A program made the position numbers and the translations under genes. This document shows positions 37,858 to 49,485 of a stretch of 64,000 nt of DNA, in pieces. Below the pieces are notes generated by a model. That model searched no databases. It was given only the letters and a program-made list of their open reading frames with translations, and was not told the DNA's origin. Numbering within the stretch: the stretch's first letter is position 1; every line of letters begins with the position of its first letter. The DNA comes from Platerodrilus igneus (Eukaryota > Arthropoda > Insecta > Coleoptera > Lycidae). The DNA is taken from NCBI GenBank assembly GCA_036346225.1, contig JARFIW010000884.1:2975001-3039000 (forward strand), written 5' to 3'.

Positions 37858-39405
37858 TTAAACTCCTGGACAAAATTAACGCACCACTATATTGTTCTTT
37901 TTTGCAACAAAGATAATGATATTTTTAATTATACTAATGTTCTTACATGTAGGCTTTGGACCTTCTCAGACATTCAATGCAGATGTAAAGAGATCAACTG
38001 TTTTAAACAGACAGCGGTTGATTAAAAAGACTTTTTGTTTAAATTATTTTCAATAAGTGTCTGCTATGTCCAGTTTTGATTAGGTATTAAAATTTTTGCG
38101 CTATCACTTTTACTGTTATTGTGGCAGTTATTAGCAAGTATTAAAAAGCAAAAATGAATCGTGAAAGGAACTTATCGGTAGAAAAAGCAATTTGGGCATC
38201 CACTTTACTGGATGAGGGGTATTATTCCATGACATATGTGGCTTGTATGCCGGGGAGATCGAATTCAAGCATAAATTGACCGATTAGAAGATTTAAGGAG
38301 ACAGGAGCTACTGTCGAAGACCACTTCAAGGGAGAAAACACTATACAAATGCAATAGATGATTGTTTTCTAATAATGCCCACTATAAGAAACAGGAGCAT
38401 TACCAACAATGTGTTAAAAATCAATTACTTGTTTGCAATGTTACCATATCACCTCGAACTGTAAGGAGACGTCTAAATGAGACTGGATAAGTAGTAGAAG
38501 ACTAGCAAAAAAGCATTAATTACCAAAGAGCACATATTTCAAAGATAGCATTTTGCCAGAAATCATGAACAATGGACTACTGACAATTGGAAGAAGATTT
38601 TATTCTCTGATGAGACGATGATTAGTTTAAAATCCCATTTGACATGAGCATTGCTGACAAAGAAGAGGAGAACGATTTGCTAGTTGCAACTTTTGTGCAA
38701 GGATATGTTTTGGTGACAGCTCTGTAATATTTTAGGAATGAATCTGTTTCGACGCCCATACAAAGTCAGTCTTTATATATACACAGGTCAATGAATGCGG
38801 ATTATTACTTGTACGTGGACATCATTGTTGAGTATGCAATGACATTTGTTCGCTTTATAAGACTTAATTTTACAGGATAATGCACTTTCCCACATAGCTA
38901 GACAAATTGTAGTGCTGTTGATATTCCGCTATTGAAGAGACCATTTAGTAGTACCGACATAAATCCTATCAATTCTTAAACAAAAGGTTTTCAACTGTGC
39001 CTGCACCTGTCAACCATAAGCAACTAGTGGAAACCGCAATTGAAGAATGGGAAAATATTCCTCAAGTTTAATCTCTGGCATGCCACATTGTGTAGTAAAT
39101 GCAGTAATTAGGAGTAGATGAGGGCATACTTGATATTGAGTTAGCATTGGAACTTCTAATTTGGCTTTTTAAGATTTTTTAATTTGTTTTCTGTTTCCAT
39201 GTTTTACACGTTTTTGATACACAAAAAGTTTTTCAAATTAGAAACAAATTTAATCAAATCTATGTTCACTAATTTCTTTTTAAAGTAAATGAATAAACCA
39301 ACAATATATTTGTACATAGTTCATTTTGTTTAATTTAATTATCATTAATGTAATTATTTAGATTTAATACAATGATTTACTAAATTTTGTCCAGGAGTTT
39401 AATTT
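37858..39405 (+). mobile_element. Tc1-like DNA transposon with both TIRs (about 1.55 kb)
   Basis: AAACTCCTGGACAAAATT near 37860 is the exact reverse complement of AATTTTGTCCAGGAGTTT ending near 39401, with AT-rich TA-containing flanks. Length is typical for Tc1 elements. It encloses one plus-strand transposase relic. Confidence 0.85.
38154..39120 (+). pseudogene. Tc1-type transposase, inactivated
   Basis: Opens with ATG at 38154: MNRERNLSVEKAIWASTLL, then RFKETGATVEDHF. Later segments are NCKETSK-type HTH remnant, AFARNHEQWTTDNWKKI-like text in a shifted frame (first DDE motif FSDE at about 38610), YYLYVDIIVEYAM, and SSTDINPIN near 38960, corresponding to SPDLNPIE with the third catalytic residue. 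Stops and frameshifts throughout, so no functional transposase. Confidence 0.8.
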
Positions 39406-41422
39406 ATGTTGAATTAAGCTAAAATAGGCATGAGGCTATCACTTGTTTTGAATTCTAAAGATTTTATTTGATTATTTAGGATTTGATCTCACAAATCGTT
39501 TAGATGCATGGAGATATTGTTTTAATGTAAAAAGAAAATTTTAATGTTTATCATAATCTCTATGTATGTTGATACTAATCTTCTGGCATGGATGATTATT
39601 TGTAGAAACAAATGGAAAACTTAAAATAAATCTTGCTTACAGTATCTTGTGATATTAATTACAATGTAACTAAAACTGTTAAACAGTTTTACATACAGAA
39701 TTATTGTATGAAATAATTCTTGAAAGCTTATGCAAAACTGCACTAGACTGAGAAGTACTTTTCCAGTCAGTAGTAACAGGAATTTCAATTTCTGGTATGT
39801 GTCTGAAATTCCTTTTTGAAATATTAAGGATATTATTTTCGAATACATATATTACAATAGTGCTATTTCTTTTATTTTAAAATGGAATAAGGTGTGCTAG
39901 ATATTTGAATTAATTTATAAGATAAACTGTAAATAATAATCGCCTTTTGTGTATTTGTGTCTCTTTCATATTCCTAGTACTGTGGTAGTGTATTACAATA
40001 TTGAGTTTATCGGGCAAACAAGCAGAAAGTTAAGTTAGACTGGTATTAAGAATTTAATTTTGAAAACTATTCATATTTAATTAACAGTTAGTGTTACTGT
40101 ATCCTATACTGCACATTATTTCATAAATTTCAAGTTTAGTAGTCATTTACCTTTACTGTATTTAAATTCGATACACTTAGCATTGCAAAATGACCTATGC
40201 TTTTGTTAAAAATATGTTTACATAGTTTAATACAAATTCGACGAAAAAAACATATGTACTTTAAAAAATGGTTTCTGATCACTTTAGCTACCAAAGATTT
40301 TAATGAAAACATTGCAGTCTTTTAAGTATACAATTCAAATATTCTTAAATCTGTTAATGCTTATAAATATACAAAAAATCAGAACATAAAATACATTTAT
40401 GTACTTTACTTAAAGATACCCTGCCTTTTAATGTAAGGGCGTACATTGCAAAATTTTCACACATATTGCAACGTACATAAACACATCTATATATTTTGAA
40501 AATACTGTGGGCTACATTGCATGCCAAAACCTTTACTCACCAATTAAACTTGTTAAATGTAGCAGGACATATTCATTCATTATTGAGCATGTTATAGTTG
40601 ATTCTTTATCGCAGAATATGCCAGCAAGCAATAGCTTTTCTTGGACTTTGTGCCATATCCTGCCAATGGTCTTTCTCAGGTCCTGATTCTCGAGGTCCAA
40701 TAAGGCAACACCCAATTAAAGGGTTACTTGCTATTAAGTCATTTCCTTGATCTATGACGCAAACCTAGAAAATGGAATGTAGTTAGACCTCTATCTCATT
40801 TAACAGATTCCACCATATAATGTGCATTTAAAATTATAGTAAAAAGTCATATTGGTTAATTTAATAAAGTATTATATTACATTCAAGTATTTGTTGTGTA
40901 CGAATTTTCAGTTTTTAAGAACCCTATGTCACTTTGAATTTGAGACCATGTTTTGGGAGTATTTTGTTCTCATTTGGTAAATTATTAGCATTGAAACTTG
41001 TACTCAAGCAAATATAGTTGTTATAAGTGTATGCATGTATATCTTTAAACTGATTTATGAACAAAACATAAAAGTCTAACCTCTAGAATGTCTAAACTGG
41101 AAACAGTACATGATGTTTCACCTTAAACATTGAAGTGCATCTTTGTACAAAGTGTTGGTAAAAATCAAATAAATCGTACAAGTTTAGCAGCGAATAACAC
41201 ATCTCCAGTTAGTTCTAGATCTGAATGAACAACTAAAGGTCAGATCAGCTCTTGTACTAATGAAAACAGTAGAAATTACTGAAAATAAAAATGTTACTGA
41301 CAATATACGTACTTAGGAAAATTATAAATGATCATTCGTATAATTTGTTGAGGCGCCCAATAGTATTATCTTTCGGTGTACTTTTAGTATCAAAACTAAA
41401 ACTTAATCTGAACTAAATTGAG
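39406..41422. other. nothing recognised
   Basis: About 2 kb of AT-rich DNA. ORFs 39621-39848 and 40533-40715 on the minus strand have no domain I recognise. Confidence 0.4.
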
Positions 41423-43090
41423 ATGTTTATCAACCACTTGTTGCAATACAACAGTAAGAACTCGCCACTTCCTGTAACTAACCTGTTTGTTGATGTAAAA
41501 ACAGTAATATATTTTATAACTGGGGAGATAAAGATAATGAAAAGTAGCTACATTGAGGAAGAGGTAGAAATGATCTACAAATATATCGTAGACATATTAA
41601 TTCAAAACGAGATGAAAATTTAATAACCACGGGAGATTTTAGTGTAGTGGTAGGCCAGGGTTGGGAAAGAGCGGTAGTAGGTTTATTCAATTTAGGCGCG
41701 AGGAACGACAGAGGAAATAGGCTGGTAGAATTTTGCGACAAAAACAATTTAATCATCACGAAGACATTACTTCAACATCATGCTAGAAGACGATATACGT
41801 GGCAGATACCAGGAGACATAGGGAGATATCAAATATATTATATTCTTGATAGACTACAATTTAAGAATCAATTAAAAGACCATGGAAGCTACCCAGAATC
41901 AGATATAGACGATCACAACATAGTAGTTCTGGAAGCTGTGCTTAAAATTAAAAATTTGGAAAAAAAGCAACAGGAAAAGGAACTTTGACTTTGATAAACT
42001 AGAAGATAAAGATACTCACAAAAAATTTGAGATAAAGTCAAACAAATTGCTGAAAGACATCGAGAAAACTTCTGATGGCTAGGAAGTAGAAGCAGAATGG
42101 AATAACGTTAAATCCAGCTTAGACATGTTAGCCAGAAATATTCTGGGGAATAAACAAAAAGGAAATAAATATTACGGGTAATAAAGGATATTCTGAATGT
42201 AATAGAAAAAAGGTGAAAATATAAAAGCAGACTAGACGAAGCAGGGAGCACAGAAACAAAGCCATAGAAGGTGAAATTATTTGCAAATGCAGGAAAGCTA
42301 AAAGCAATGAATTGGGGAAAAGTGCACAGAGGTACAAACTAAGATTCAAATAAAAAAGATAAAAAGCATACAATCCAATTTGAATGAATTTTAGAGGATA
42401 TAAAGTAGTATAGCAAAAATATAAGCGGGTGCAGAAGGAGATATCACTATAGAAAATGTAGAGAAAGTGTAAAAAAAGATGACAAGAATATATATAGGTT
42501 ATTTATATGCAGGACAGGAACTAGAAGCACTAAAACAGGAAACAGACATTGAAAAGGGCGATTTGGAATATCCTATACTTAGAGATGAGTTTGAACTAGC
42601 ATTAGAGTCTGGAAAATAATAAGGCACCGGGCATAGATAAGGTGCAAGAAAAACTCTAAAAACGGCTGCACAAGCAGTATTAGAGCTTCTCTTACAACTT
42701 CTCAGCTATATGTATGAGATATGTGAGGTACCCAAACACCATAGTCACTACAACAAAAAAGGAAACTGCGGATAGATGTAAAAAGTTTCAAATAATAAGT
42801 TTGACAGCACATGTATCAAAAACAGTAACTGGAATTGTACAAAGGCGGATGAAATATTGGGTTGAAGAAATATTATGAGGAGATCAAATTAGGTTTAGAC
42901 AAAACAGGAGAACATGGGAGGGTGATAATGGAGAAAACAATAGAAAAAGGAGATAACATGTATATGGGGTTTGTAGATCTGGAAAAAGAATTTGACATGG
43001 ATGTGCATTATCCCCGTTAATTTTTAAGTTGTATATCGAAGAGTCAATGAATACTGCCAAATGTAGAAAGGCATTTGGAATTATTTAGCA
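41423..43090 (+). pseudogene. RTE-clade LINE relic 2: endonuclease and RT fragments
   Basis: EEEVEMIYKYIVDILIQNE (41553-41610), GDFSVVVGQGWER (41633-), NDRGNRLVEFCDKNNLIITK, QHHARRRYTWQIPGDIGRYQ and DIDDHNIVVLEAVLK form the second half of the endonuclease, followed by the linker. RT remnants: AAQAVLELLLQLL (42665-), FVDLEKEF (42970-) and GCALSPLIFKLYIEESMNTA (43000-43060). It then stops abruptly. Same family as 21290-24640 and lacks the 1-kb insertion found there. Confidence 0.82.
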
Positions 43091-43620
43091 GGTGTGATGT
43101 TCCCATAGAAATAATTATAATCACATTTCGTTTTAATAGTTTCTGTATTAGGAAAGTCCAGCAATAAGACTGGGTTATTCTCTTTAAGAAATATAAGTTT
43201 AGGTTTCTATAAATTTTAATCAAATTGCCAATAAATTCAGGAGCTGCTAAATCTGTAGTATTAGAACATGTGCTTTTTTAATTTAGTTATTACCGACGGT
43301 CTATCTGGCTTTTATACAATAGTCTATAAGCAGCTGTTGATTAGTACACTTCTGACCATGAGTGTTCAGTCGGACCGTTTAAAAGTAGTGTAGTTTTTAG
43401 TGTAAACTTAGTAAATACACATAATAATTCCTTTCACATAAGTATGATAATGTAGTCATACCATTTGTTAGTTGTTTTTTATACCTGTTAGAATCTTGAT
43501 GAAGAAATAAACTATTTTGAAAGTTTGATTAAGAAGGAAGAGTGTTTTTTTTATTCCGTGACTGCTATACCTGTTAAGATATACTATTTATAATTTAATC
43601 ATTGGTCGAAATCTGAAGAT
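43091..43620. other. nothing recognised
   Basis: AT-rich DNA after the RTE relic. Confidence 0.4.

Positions 43621-43700
<80 letters not shown>
43621..43700. repeat. (TA)n microsatellite with TACA start
   Basis: ATAC units pass into two long TA runs separated by TTTATATT. Confidence 0.95.
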
Positions 43701-43702
<2 letters not shown>

Positions 43703-44214
43703 GGTTACAGCTGCCCTGATCAATATATTGATGCGCAATGGATGCTTGTTTAATAGAAAATGTTAATTCTTACTATACTGAGCCGGTTTTCCTCTTTTGC
43801 TAGCTCAGGGACAAATATGCTGTGGATTTTATGAAAATGAAATGAAACAAAGAAACCGCAAGAAATATTTATGAACCATCCTCTATACATTCAAAAACAT
43901 TTTTCTTTTACACACATTATCTACGTAATCTACTTACACACACAGATATAAATAACGCACAAGTTTAGAAAGCAACAGTATGTTATTACTACTTGCATAT
44001 TAATACAATCTTCACCTAATGACAAGTTATTCTGAACCCATAATACGATTTACAAGTTTCAAAAGCAACAAATAAATTACTTTGTATAAACATTAAATGA
44101 AAATAACTTGTATGCAAAATAATTCTCGGAAACATATAATTTGGTTTCGGCACAGAATCAGTTACATTCCAAATTTGGAGATGTACACTTTTTAATTTGT
44201 GAGTGAATTCCCGC
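43701..44214. other. nothing recognised
   Basis: AT-rich DNA upstream of the CpG-rich patch. Confidence 0.4.
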
Positions 44215-44572
44215 CATTATTTTTAAAATAGACTTGTTCATTTCCGTCATTTCGGACAGTTGCGTTTGCGCAAAAGGAATGCGCAGGCGCGGAGTGGCGC
44301 AAGTGCGCGGTTTAGACACGACAGGATTATTAGCGACGAGACGTCGAACGGTAACGTTTACCTGTGTCGTGGTGCTGTCTTTTCTTTTTTAGAATGTAGG
44401 TTCCTGTATCGTATCTCTACTTTCTATCGTTGCCTCTACCTGTATCCTTGCCGCTCCCCTACAAACGAAAGAGGAAGACGAATAAATTTGGATTAACAAG
44501 GGCGTGACGTAACCCACACCAAACAACTCCCAAACAACAAGGACCCTGAGATCAACGGCATGGCGCGTTTAA
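44215..44572 (+). promoter_or_regulatory. CpG-rich promoter-like island with possible first exon
   Basis: In strongly AT-rich surroundings this segment is CpG-dense (GCGCAGGCGCGG, GTGCGCGG, GACGAGACGTCGAACG). TGCGCAGGCGCG at 44280-44291 matches the NRF1 consensus, typical of housekeeping promoters. A possible first exon ends AACGGCATGGCGCGTTTAA, with ATG at 44560 and a good donor GTGAGT at 44573. In-frame codons upstream are open back to a TAA near 44495. No downstream exon was identified before the palindrome at 45.4 kb, so the gene is unknown. Confidence 0.4.
44280..44291. promoter_or_regulatory. NRF1-type site
   Basis: TGCGCAGGCGCG fits YGCGCAnGCGCR exactly. One of few such sites expected by chance in AT-rich DNA. 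Confidence 0.5.
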
Positions 44573-45433
44573 GTGAGTACTTTTTATCTTTTTAAGGTGC
44601 AACTTATATCATTGTAAACGTATTTGGTATGTGATACAATTTGACACGTAATTATGTCATAATATCATTGTTGTGCAATAATGTAAACGTGGATCGTATT
44701 AGTGTTGCCAACTGTAGTAGTGACGCTGAACATGACGTCGGGGTTATAACAAATCCCAAGGCGATAGTTCAGTACAGACTGCTCTTCCACCAACATTTTC
44801 AAATGTTATGTTTGTAATACTATCTTATGGGGTATTGTTGTACGTAACAATTCATACTATTGAATTTAGGCAACCCAGATCACAAAGCATATATCGCGTT
44901 GAGTATCTACATCAACATTTATTAAAACCAAATTTCATTAATATTGCATACCTCAAATAACTACTTAGTTCTTGTTTAGAATATCCTTAATATTTCTATT
45001 ATGTTTATTTGAATAATTGGTTTGGTTCCAATGTGGACAAACATCTACATTCGTATGATATATATCATTTGATGATGTGGTGCAGTCGTCTACCATACAC
45101 ATTTTCAAACTAAGATAGATCGTTTAAGAAAACGTCGCTGGAATTAGGTATCCGTGTCGACTCGTTAATGGGTTTGCTTATCAAATAGATTGAGTCAAAG
45201 GTTGTCCTTTCTGAAAACAAGATGGATCATTTGACGACCTGCGATCTTAGAATAGCGGTTGCCAGAATGTTGGCAGAGTCATGAAGTTATTCCAGGGACC
45301 GCTTTTAAATTAATTAACAATGGTTTGTATTGCTAAAATATATTCCCGCCATTAATTCTTTTTTCTTCCCACAGCGCTTGAAATCGCCTAAAATGCAGAC
45401 ATGTGTTTTAGTAATTTGACTTTGATTTTGAAG

Positions 45434-45436
<3 letters not shown>
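44573..45436. other. nothing recognised
   Basis: Candidate first-intron sequence downstream of the GTGAGT donor; no exon or TE recognised. Confidence 0.35.

Positions 45437-45472
<36 letters not shown>
45437..45472. repeat. (AT)n tract at left edge of giant palindrome
   Basis: Uninterrupted AT alternation directly abutting the left arm. Confidence 0.95.
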
Positions 45473-45473
<1 letters not shown>

Positions 45474-45475
<2 letters not shown>

Positions 45476-46957
45476 CGTGTAATTAAGGGGTCATTGGTAT
45501 ATATAAGGGCACAAGTGAACTAATAGGTTGCGAGCTTTTGGATAAGATAAAATAAATTTATTCAGTTAGGGAGTTGGAATATTTTTAACAATTATTTTTT
45601 TAGTTTAAGTAGTGTATAATAATGTAGGGTCAATTTAATTTAGCCAAGGATAATGTAACATTATCCTTGGCTAAATTAAATTATATTTGTATAAATACAG
45701 GGCATAATAAATAATAATTGGGGTAAAATCATTCTAACGTTTTTAAATTGGTAGTAAAATGTTATATGACCATCTAAAAGCGTGGAGCAGGTGTTAAAAT
45801 AACATTTCTATTTTCAAACGTAAAATCTAACACGTTTAAAACAAAACAACGAGGGGAGATAATATTTCTCGGTAAGCTTGGCAGCGAATAAACTTTAATG
45901 GGTTATTGGAAAAGAACAGCCATTGGAATTAATGTAAACGCGGTTTGGTGGTTAAAATATTGATTTCACTCTTGAAGGTAGTATAGGAAAGAGCCAAGAA
46001 AAGACCAAGACAATAAAAATGTATTGAGTACAAGAGGGATGCGTATATTTAATCCAGGAGACAGTATAGCAGGGAGGCCTAAATAAAATCAATAACTTCA
46101 AGGATATTTAGAAGCAATCACGCGTCTGTTAAAAGATGGGAGAACTGAGCCAAGCAAGGTGATTGGTGTGAATTGTACAAGAAGGGCAGATAACCAGCTG
46201 GTGGAGACATATGTGTAAGATAAAGCTATAGATACAAGGGAGATGAGAGATGTTTGTTCAAGTTGGAGGCGTAGACAAATTGAAAATGTAGAGGCTAACT
46301 TAGAACGGCGGTTGGCAGTTTGAAGCGATTTACCAAGTATTGTTATGTTCGTTATGAAAATTCACAAGAATCCGAGGTTCGTCGCCAATTTAAAACAGGG
46401 GGAGGGGGCGAATTTTACTTATATAATCACTGGCAGAGAGGTTGGCCAGGCTCTCTTTCTTTTTCGTTCTGATTTCATCCAGCATTGGTGATAATAGCTA
46501 CTTTCAAGAGAACTAGTGCAATTTAATAAAAATTTATGTAGAAGTTAATAAAGCATCTTTGTGTTAAAACGTTAAAGTGGTATGTAAGTACAAAGCTTAT
46601 TATGTTGGCATTGGAATGCACGGAAGTATTATAATTTGAAATTGTTTGGATGATGAAAAAAAGCGATGTGTGAATAATAAAGGTTAATTTTGGAGATTGG
46701 AATTTTTGGATTGGAAATTGTAAACAGCGGCATGCATGGCAGATATGGTAATTGGACCAGGAGTTAGCTGATGGACTGGGTATCTACTAGATGGCAGTAT
46801 CTTCAAGGAGCTAGGTGGTGGAGCACAATTAGAAGATAGGAACCAGGTAGGCGTTAGAATAGAACATTGAGTGGTGAATATTTTTATGGTGTTTGTGATT
46901 ATTAGCATTTTAGTTTGATGTGTTTTTATTATTATTTGATATTTTATGAACATACAT
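45474..46957 (+). mobile_element. giant inverted repeat, left arm (about 1.48 kb)
   Basis: Runs as the reverse complement of 47635-49165. Outer end TAATCGTGTAATTAAGGGGT pairs with ACCCCTTAATTACACGATTA near 49145-49163; inner end ATTTTATGAACATA pairs with GTTCATAAAAT at 47641. I estimate about 90% identity, so the arms are old or independently mutating. No recognised protein. An 89-codon minus ORF (46684-46953) is mirrored in the other arm but lacks any known domain. Behaves like a foldback element or two head-to-head copies of an unknown repeat. Confidence 0.85.
45632..45682. repeat. 25-bp perfect hairpin nested in left arm
   Basis: 45632-45656 and 45658-45682 are exact reverse complements (core TAGCCAAGGATAATGT) with a 1-nt centre. 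The corresponding place in the right arm (about 48975-49015) has only one half. Confidence 0.9.
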
Positions 46958-47460
46958 TTATGGGACTTTAAAAGGAAATTGATTTCTGAAAATAATTAAT
47001 GAATTTACAGATAACCAAATGTTGTAAAGAGATATAGAGGGCTTATTGATATTTGGTAGTGCAGGAAATTTATATGCACTGTTATGGAGTTTTATTATGA
47101 GCTCATGCTAAGACAAAAGGTAACGTAAGCTATGAGGAACGCCCTCTTACTTTAATAAAAATATATGCGTTTAAAAGGTTATTAATTTGCATGATTATTG
47201 TTATAAAATTATTGACCTTTATGAATGTACCTAAAGGTATGGTGTTTTAAAATGTACTATGGATTTAATTTAAATAGAGTGTGATATATTTGGTCAATTG
47301 AGTTATTTTTGAGTGTGTGATTGAGGTGAATTTCTATTTAGGTTTCAGCATGAGGATATTGAGAGGAAGTTTTTGGATGTAACAGGTAGGTGTCAGTAGT
47401 AAATTTGAGTTAATAGGAGTTATTAGGGAGCAGCCGAGGGCAAGATTCGAGTTAAACATC

Positions 47461-47545
47461 ACAATATTATGACGGCCCAACAGTGGGGCACGTTTTATAA
47501 AGGTAACTACACAATATTATGTCAGCCCAACAGTGGGACATGTTT
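47461..47545. repeat. two direct 35-bp repeats, period 50 bp
   Basis: ACAATATTATGACGGCCC... and ACAATATTATGTCAGCCC..., both with CAACAGTGGG, about four differences. Confidence 0.85.
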
Positions 47546-47575
47546 CCAGAGACGTTCCAGAGCGAAATAACACAG

Positions 47576-47576
<1 letters not shown>

Positions 47577-47622
<46 letters not shown>
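47577..47622. repeat. (TA)n tract at inner edge of right arm
   Basis: Uninterrupted TA alternation. Confidence 0.95.
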
Positions 47623-47623
<1 letters not shown>

Positions 47624-47634
47624 CTATATAATAT

Positions 47635-49165
47635 ATGTCTGTTCATAAAATATCAAATAATAATAAAACATCAAATTCAAATCCAAATAATAACAAACAC
47701 CATAAAAATATTCACCACTCAATGTTCTATTCTATCGCCTACCTGGTTCCTATCTTCTAATTGTGCTCCACCACCTAGCTCCTTGGAGATACTGCCATCT
47801 AGTAGATACCCAGTCCATCAGCTAACTCCTGGTCCAATTACCATATCTGCCATGCATGCCGCTGTTTACAATTTCCAATCCAAAAATTCCAATCTCCAAA
47901 ATTAACCTTTATTATTCACACATCGCTTTTTTTCATCATCCAAACAATTTCAAATTATAATACTTCCGTGCATTCCAATGCCAACATAATAAGCTTTGTA
48001 CTTACATACCACTTTAACGTTTTAACACAAAGATGCTTTATTAACTTCTACATAAATTTTTATTAAATTGCACTAGTTCACTTGAAAGTAACTATTATCA
48101 CCAATGATGGATGAAATCAAAACGAAAGAGAAAGAGAGCTCGGCCCCTCTCTACCAGTGATTAAATAAGTAAAATTCGCCCCCCCCCCATTTTAAATTGG
48201 CACGTACGCTTGAACAGCCGGTCCTATAATTCTTGAAAATCTTCCAACCGCTCGTTGTTTCAGCAAAAAACCCTAACGAACCTCGGATTCTTGTGAATTT
48301 TCATAACGAACATAACAATACTTGGTAAATCGCTTCAAACTGCCAACCGCCGTTCTAAGTTAGCCTCTACATTTTCAATTTGTCTACGCCTCCAACTTGA
48401 ACAAACATCTCTCATCTCCCTTGTATCTATAGCTTTATCTTACACATATGTCTCCACCAGCTGGTTATCTGCCCTTCTTGTACAATTCACACCAATCACC
48501 TTGCTTGGCTCCATTTTCCCACTTTTTAACAGACTCGTGTTTGCTTTTAAATATCCTTGAAATTATCGATTCTATTTAGGTCTCCCAACTATACTGCCTC
48601 CTGAATTATGTATACGTATCCCTCTTGCACTCAATATACTTTTATTCTGTCTTGGTCTTTTGTTGGCTTTTCACTACACTACCTCCAGGATTGAAATCAA
48701 TATTTTAACCACAAAACCGCGTCTACATTAATCCCAATAAGCTGTTCTTTTCCAATAACCCATTAAAGTTTTTTTGTTGCCAAACTTACCGAGAACTATT
48801 ATCTCCCCTTGTTGTCTTGTTTAAACGTGTGGGCTTTTACGTTTGAGGACAAAAATGTTATTTTAACACCTGTTCCACGCTTATAGATTTTCTTATAATT
48901 ACTTTACTACAAGTTTAAATACGTTAGAATGATTTTCCCCAATTATTATTTATTCTGCTCTATGTTTATACAAATATTATGTTACATTATCCTTGGCTAA
49001 ATTACATTGATCCTACATTATTATACACTTCATAAGAAAAAAAAATAATTTGTTAAAAATATTCCATCTCCCTAATTAAATAAATTTGTCTTATTCAAAA
49101 GCTTTCAACCTATGAGTTCACTTGTGCCCTTATATATCCCAATGACCCCTTAATTACACGATTAT
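47635..49165 (-). mobile_element. giant inverted repeat, right arm (about 1.53 kb)
   Basis: Reverse complement of the left arm. It carries an extra segment of roughly 75 bp near 48200-48275 (after a run of about ten C at 48179-48188) that the left arm lacks. Otherwise colinear, with scattered substitutions. Confidence 0.85.
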
Positions 49166-49183
49166 ATGTATATATATATATAC

Positions 49184-49228
<45 letters not shown>
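49163..49228. repeat. (TA)n tract at right edge of giant palindrome
   Basis: TA runs with interspersed TACATA, directly abutting the right arm. Confidence 0.95.
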
Positions 49229-49231
<3 letters not shown>

Positions 49232-49319
49232 GGTATGTTTCTTGACCTTTTATTTATCAAATAATCAATAAAAATATTCTTGAGATATAGGTCATTTATT
49301 AAAATATAAAATTATATCA

Positions 49320-49366
49320 ACATATATTACGCGTTTCGGTCTTATTAACCTTGATCACATATTAAA
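49320..49366 (-). repeat. second GAAACG-type hammerhead-like motif
   Basis: On the minus strand: TGATCAAGGTTAATAAGACC followed by GAAACGCGTAATATA. GGTT/GACC can form a short stem before GAAAC. The CUGANGA core is degenerate. Sequences of this form are common in Penelope-like elements; assignment is inference. Confidence 0.35.
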
Positions 49367-49409
49367 AATGTGTAATTTACATATTGTTTTGCATTCTACT
49401 ACACTATAA

Positions 49410-49412
<3 letters not shown>

Positions 49413-49471
<59 letters not shown>
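49413..49471. repeat. (TA)n microsatellite
   Basis: Uninterrupted AT alternation. Confidence 0.95.
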
Positions 49472-49474
<3 letters not shown>

Positions 49475-49485
49475 AGAAAGTTATT

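Larger units (their letters stand above)
46958..47634. other. spacer of the giant palindrome
   Basis: Unique AT-rich sequence with a 35-bp direct repeat (47461-47495 and 47511-47545, core GCCCAACAGTGGG) and a (TA)n tract at 47577-47622 next to the right arm. No ORF recognised. Confidence 0.7.

Noticed and set aside
46684..46953. 89-codon minus-strand ORF in the giant palindrome arm
   Set aside because: No domain recognised; the mirrored copy has stops soon after and before. Kept only as part of the arm description.
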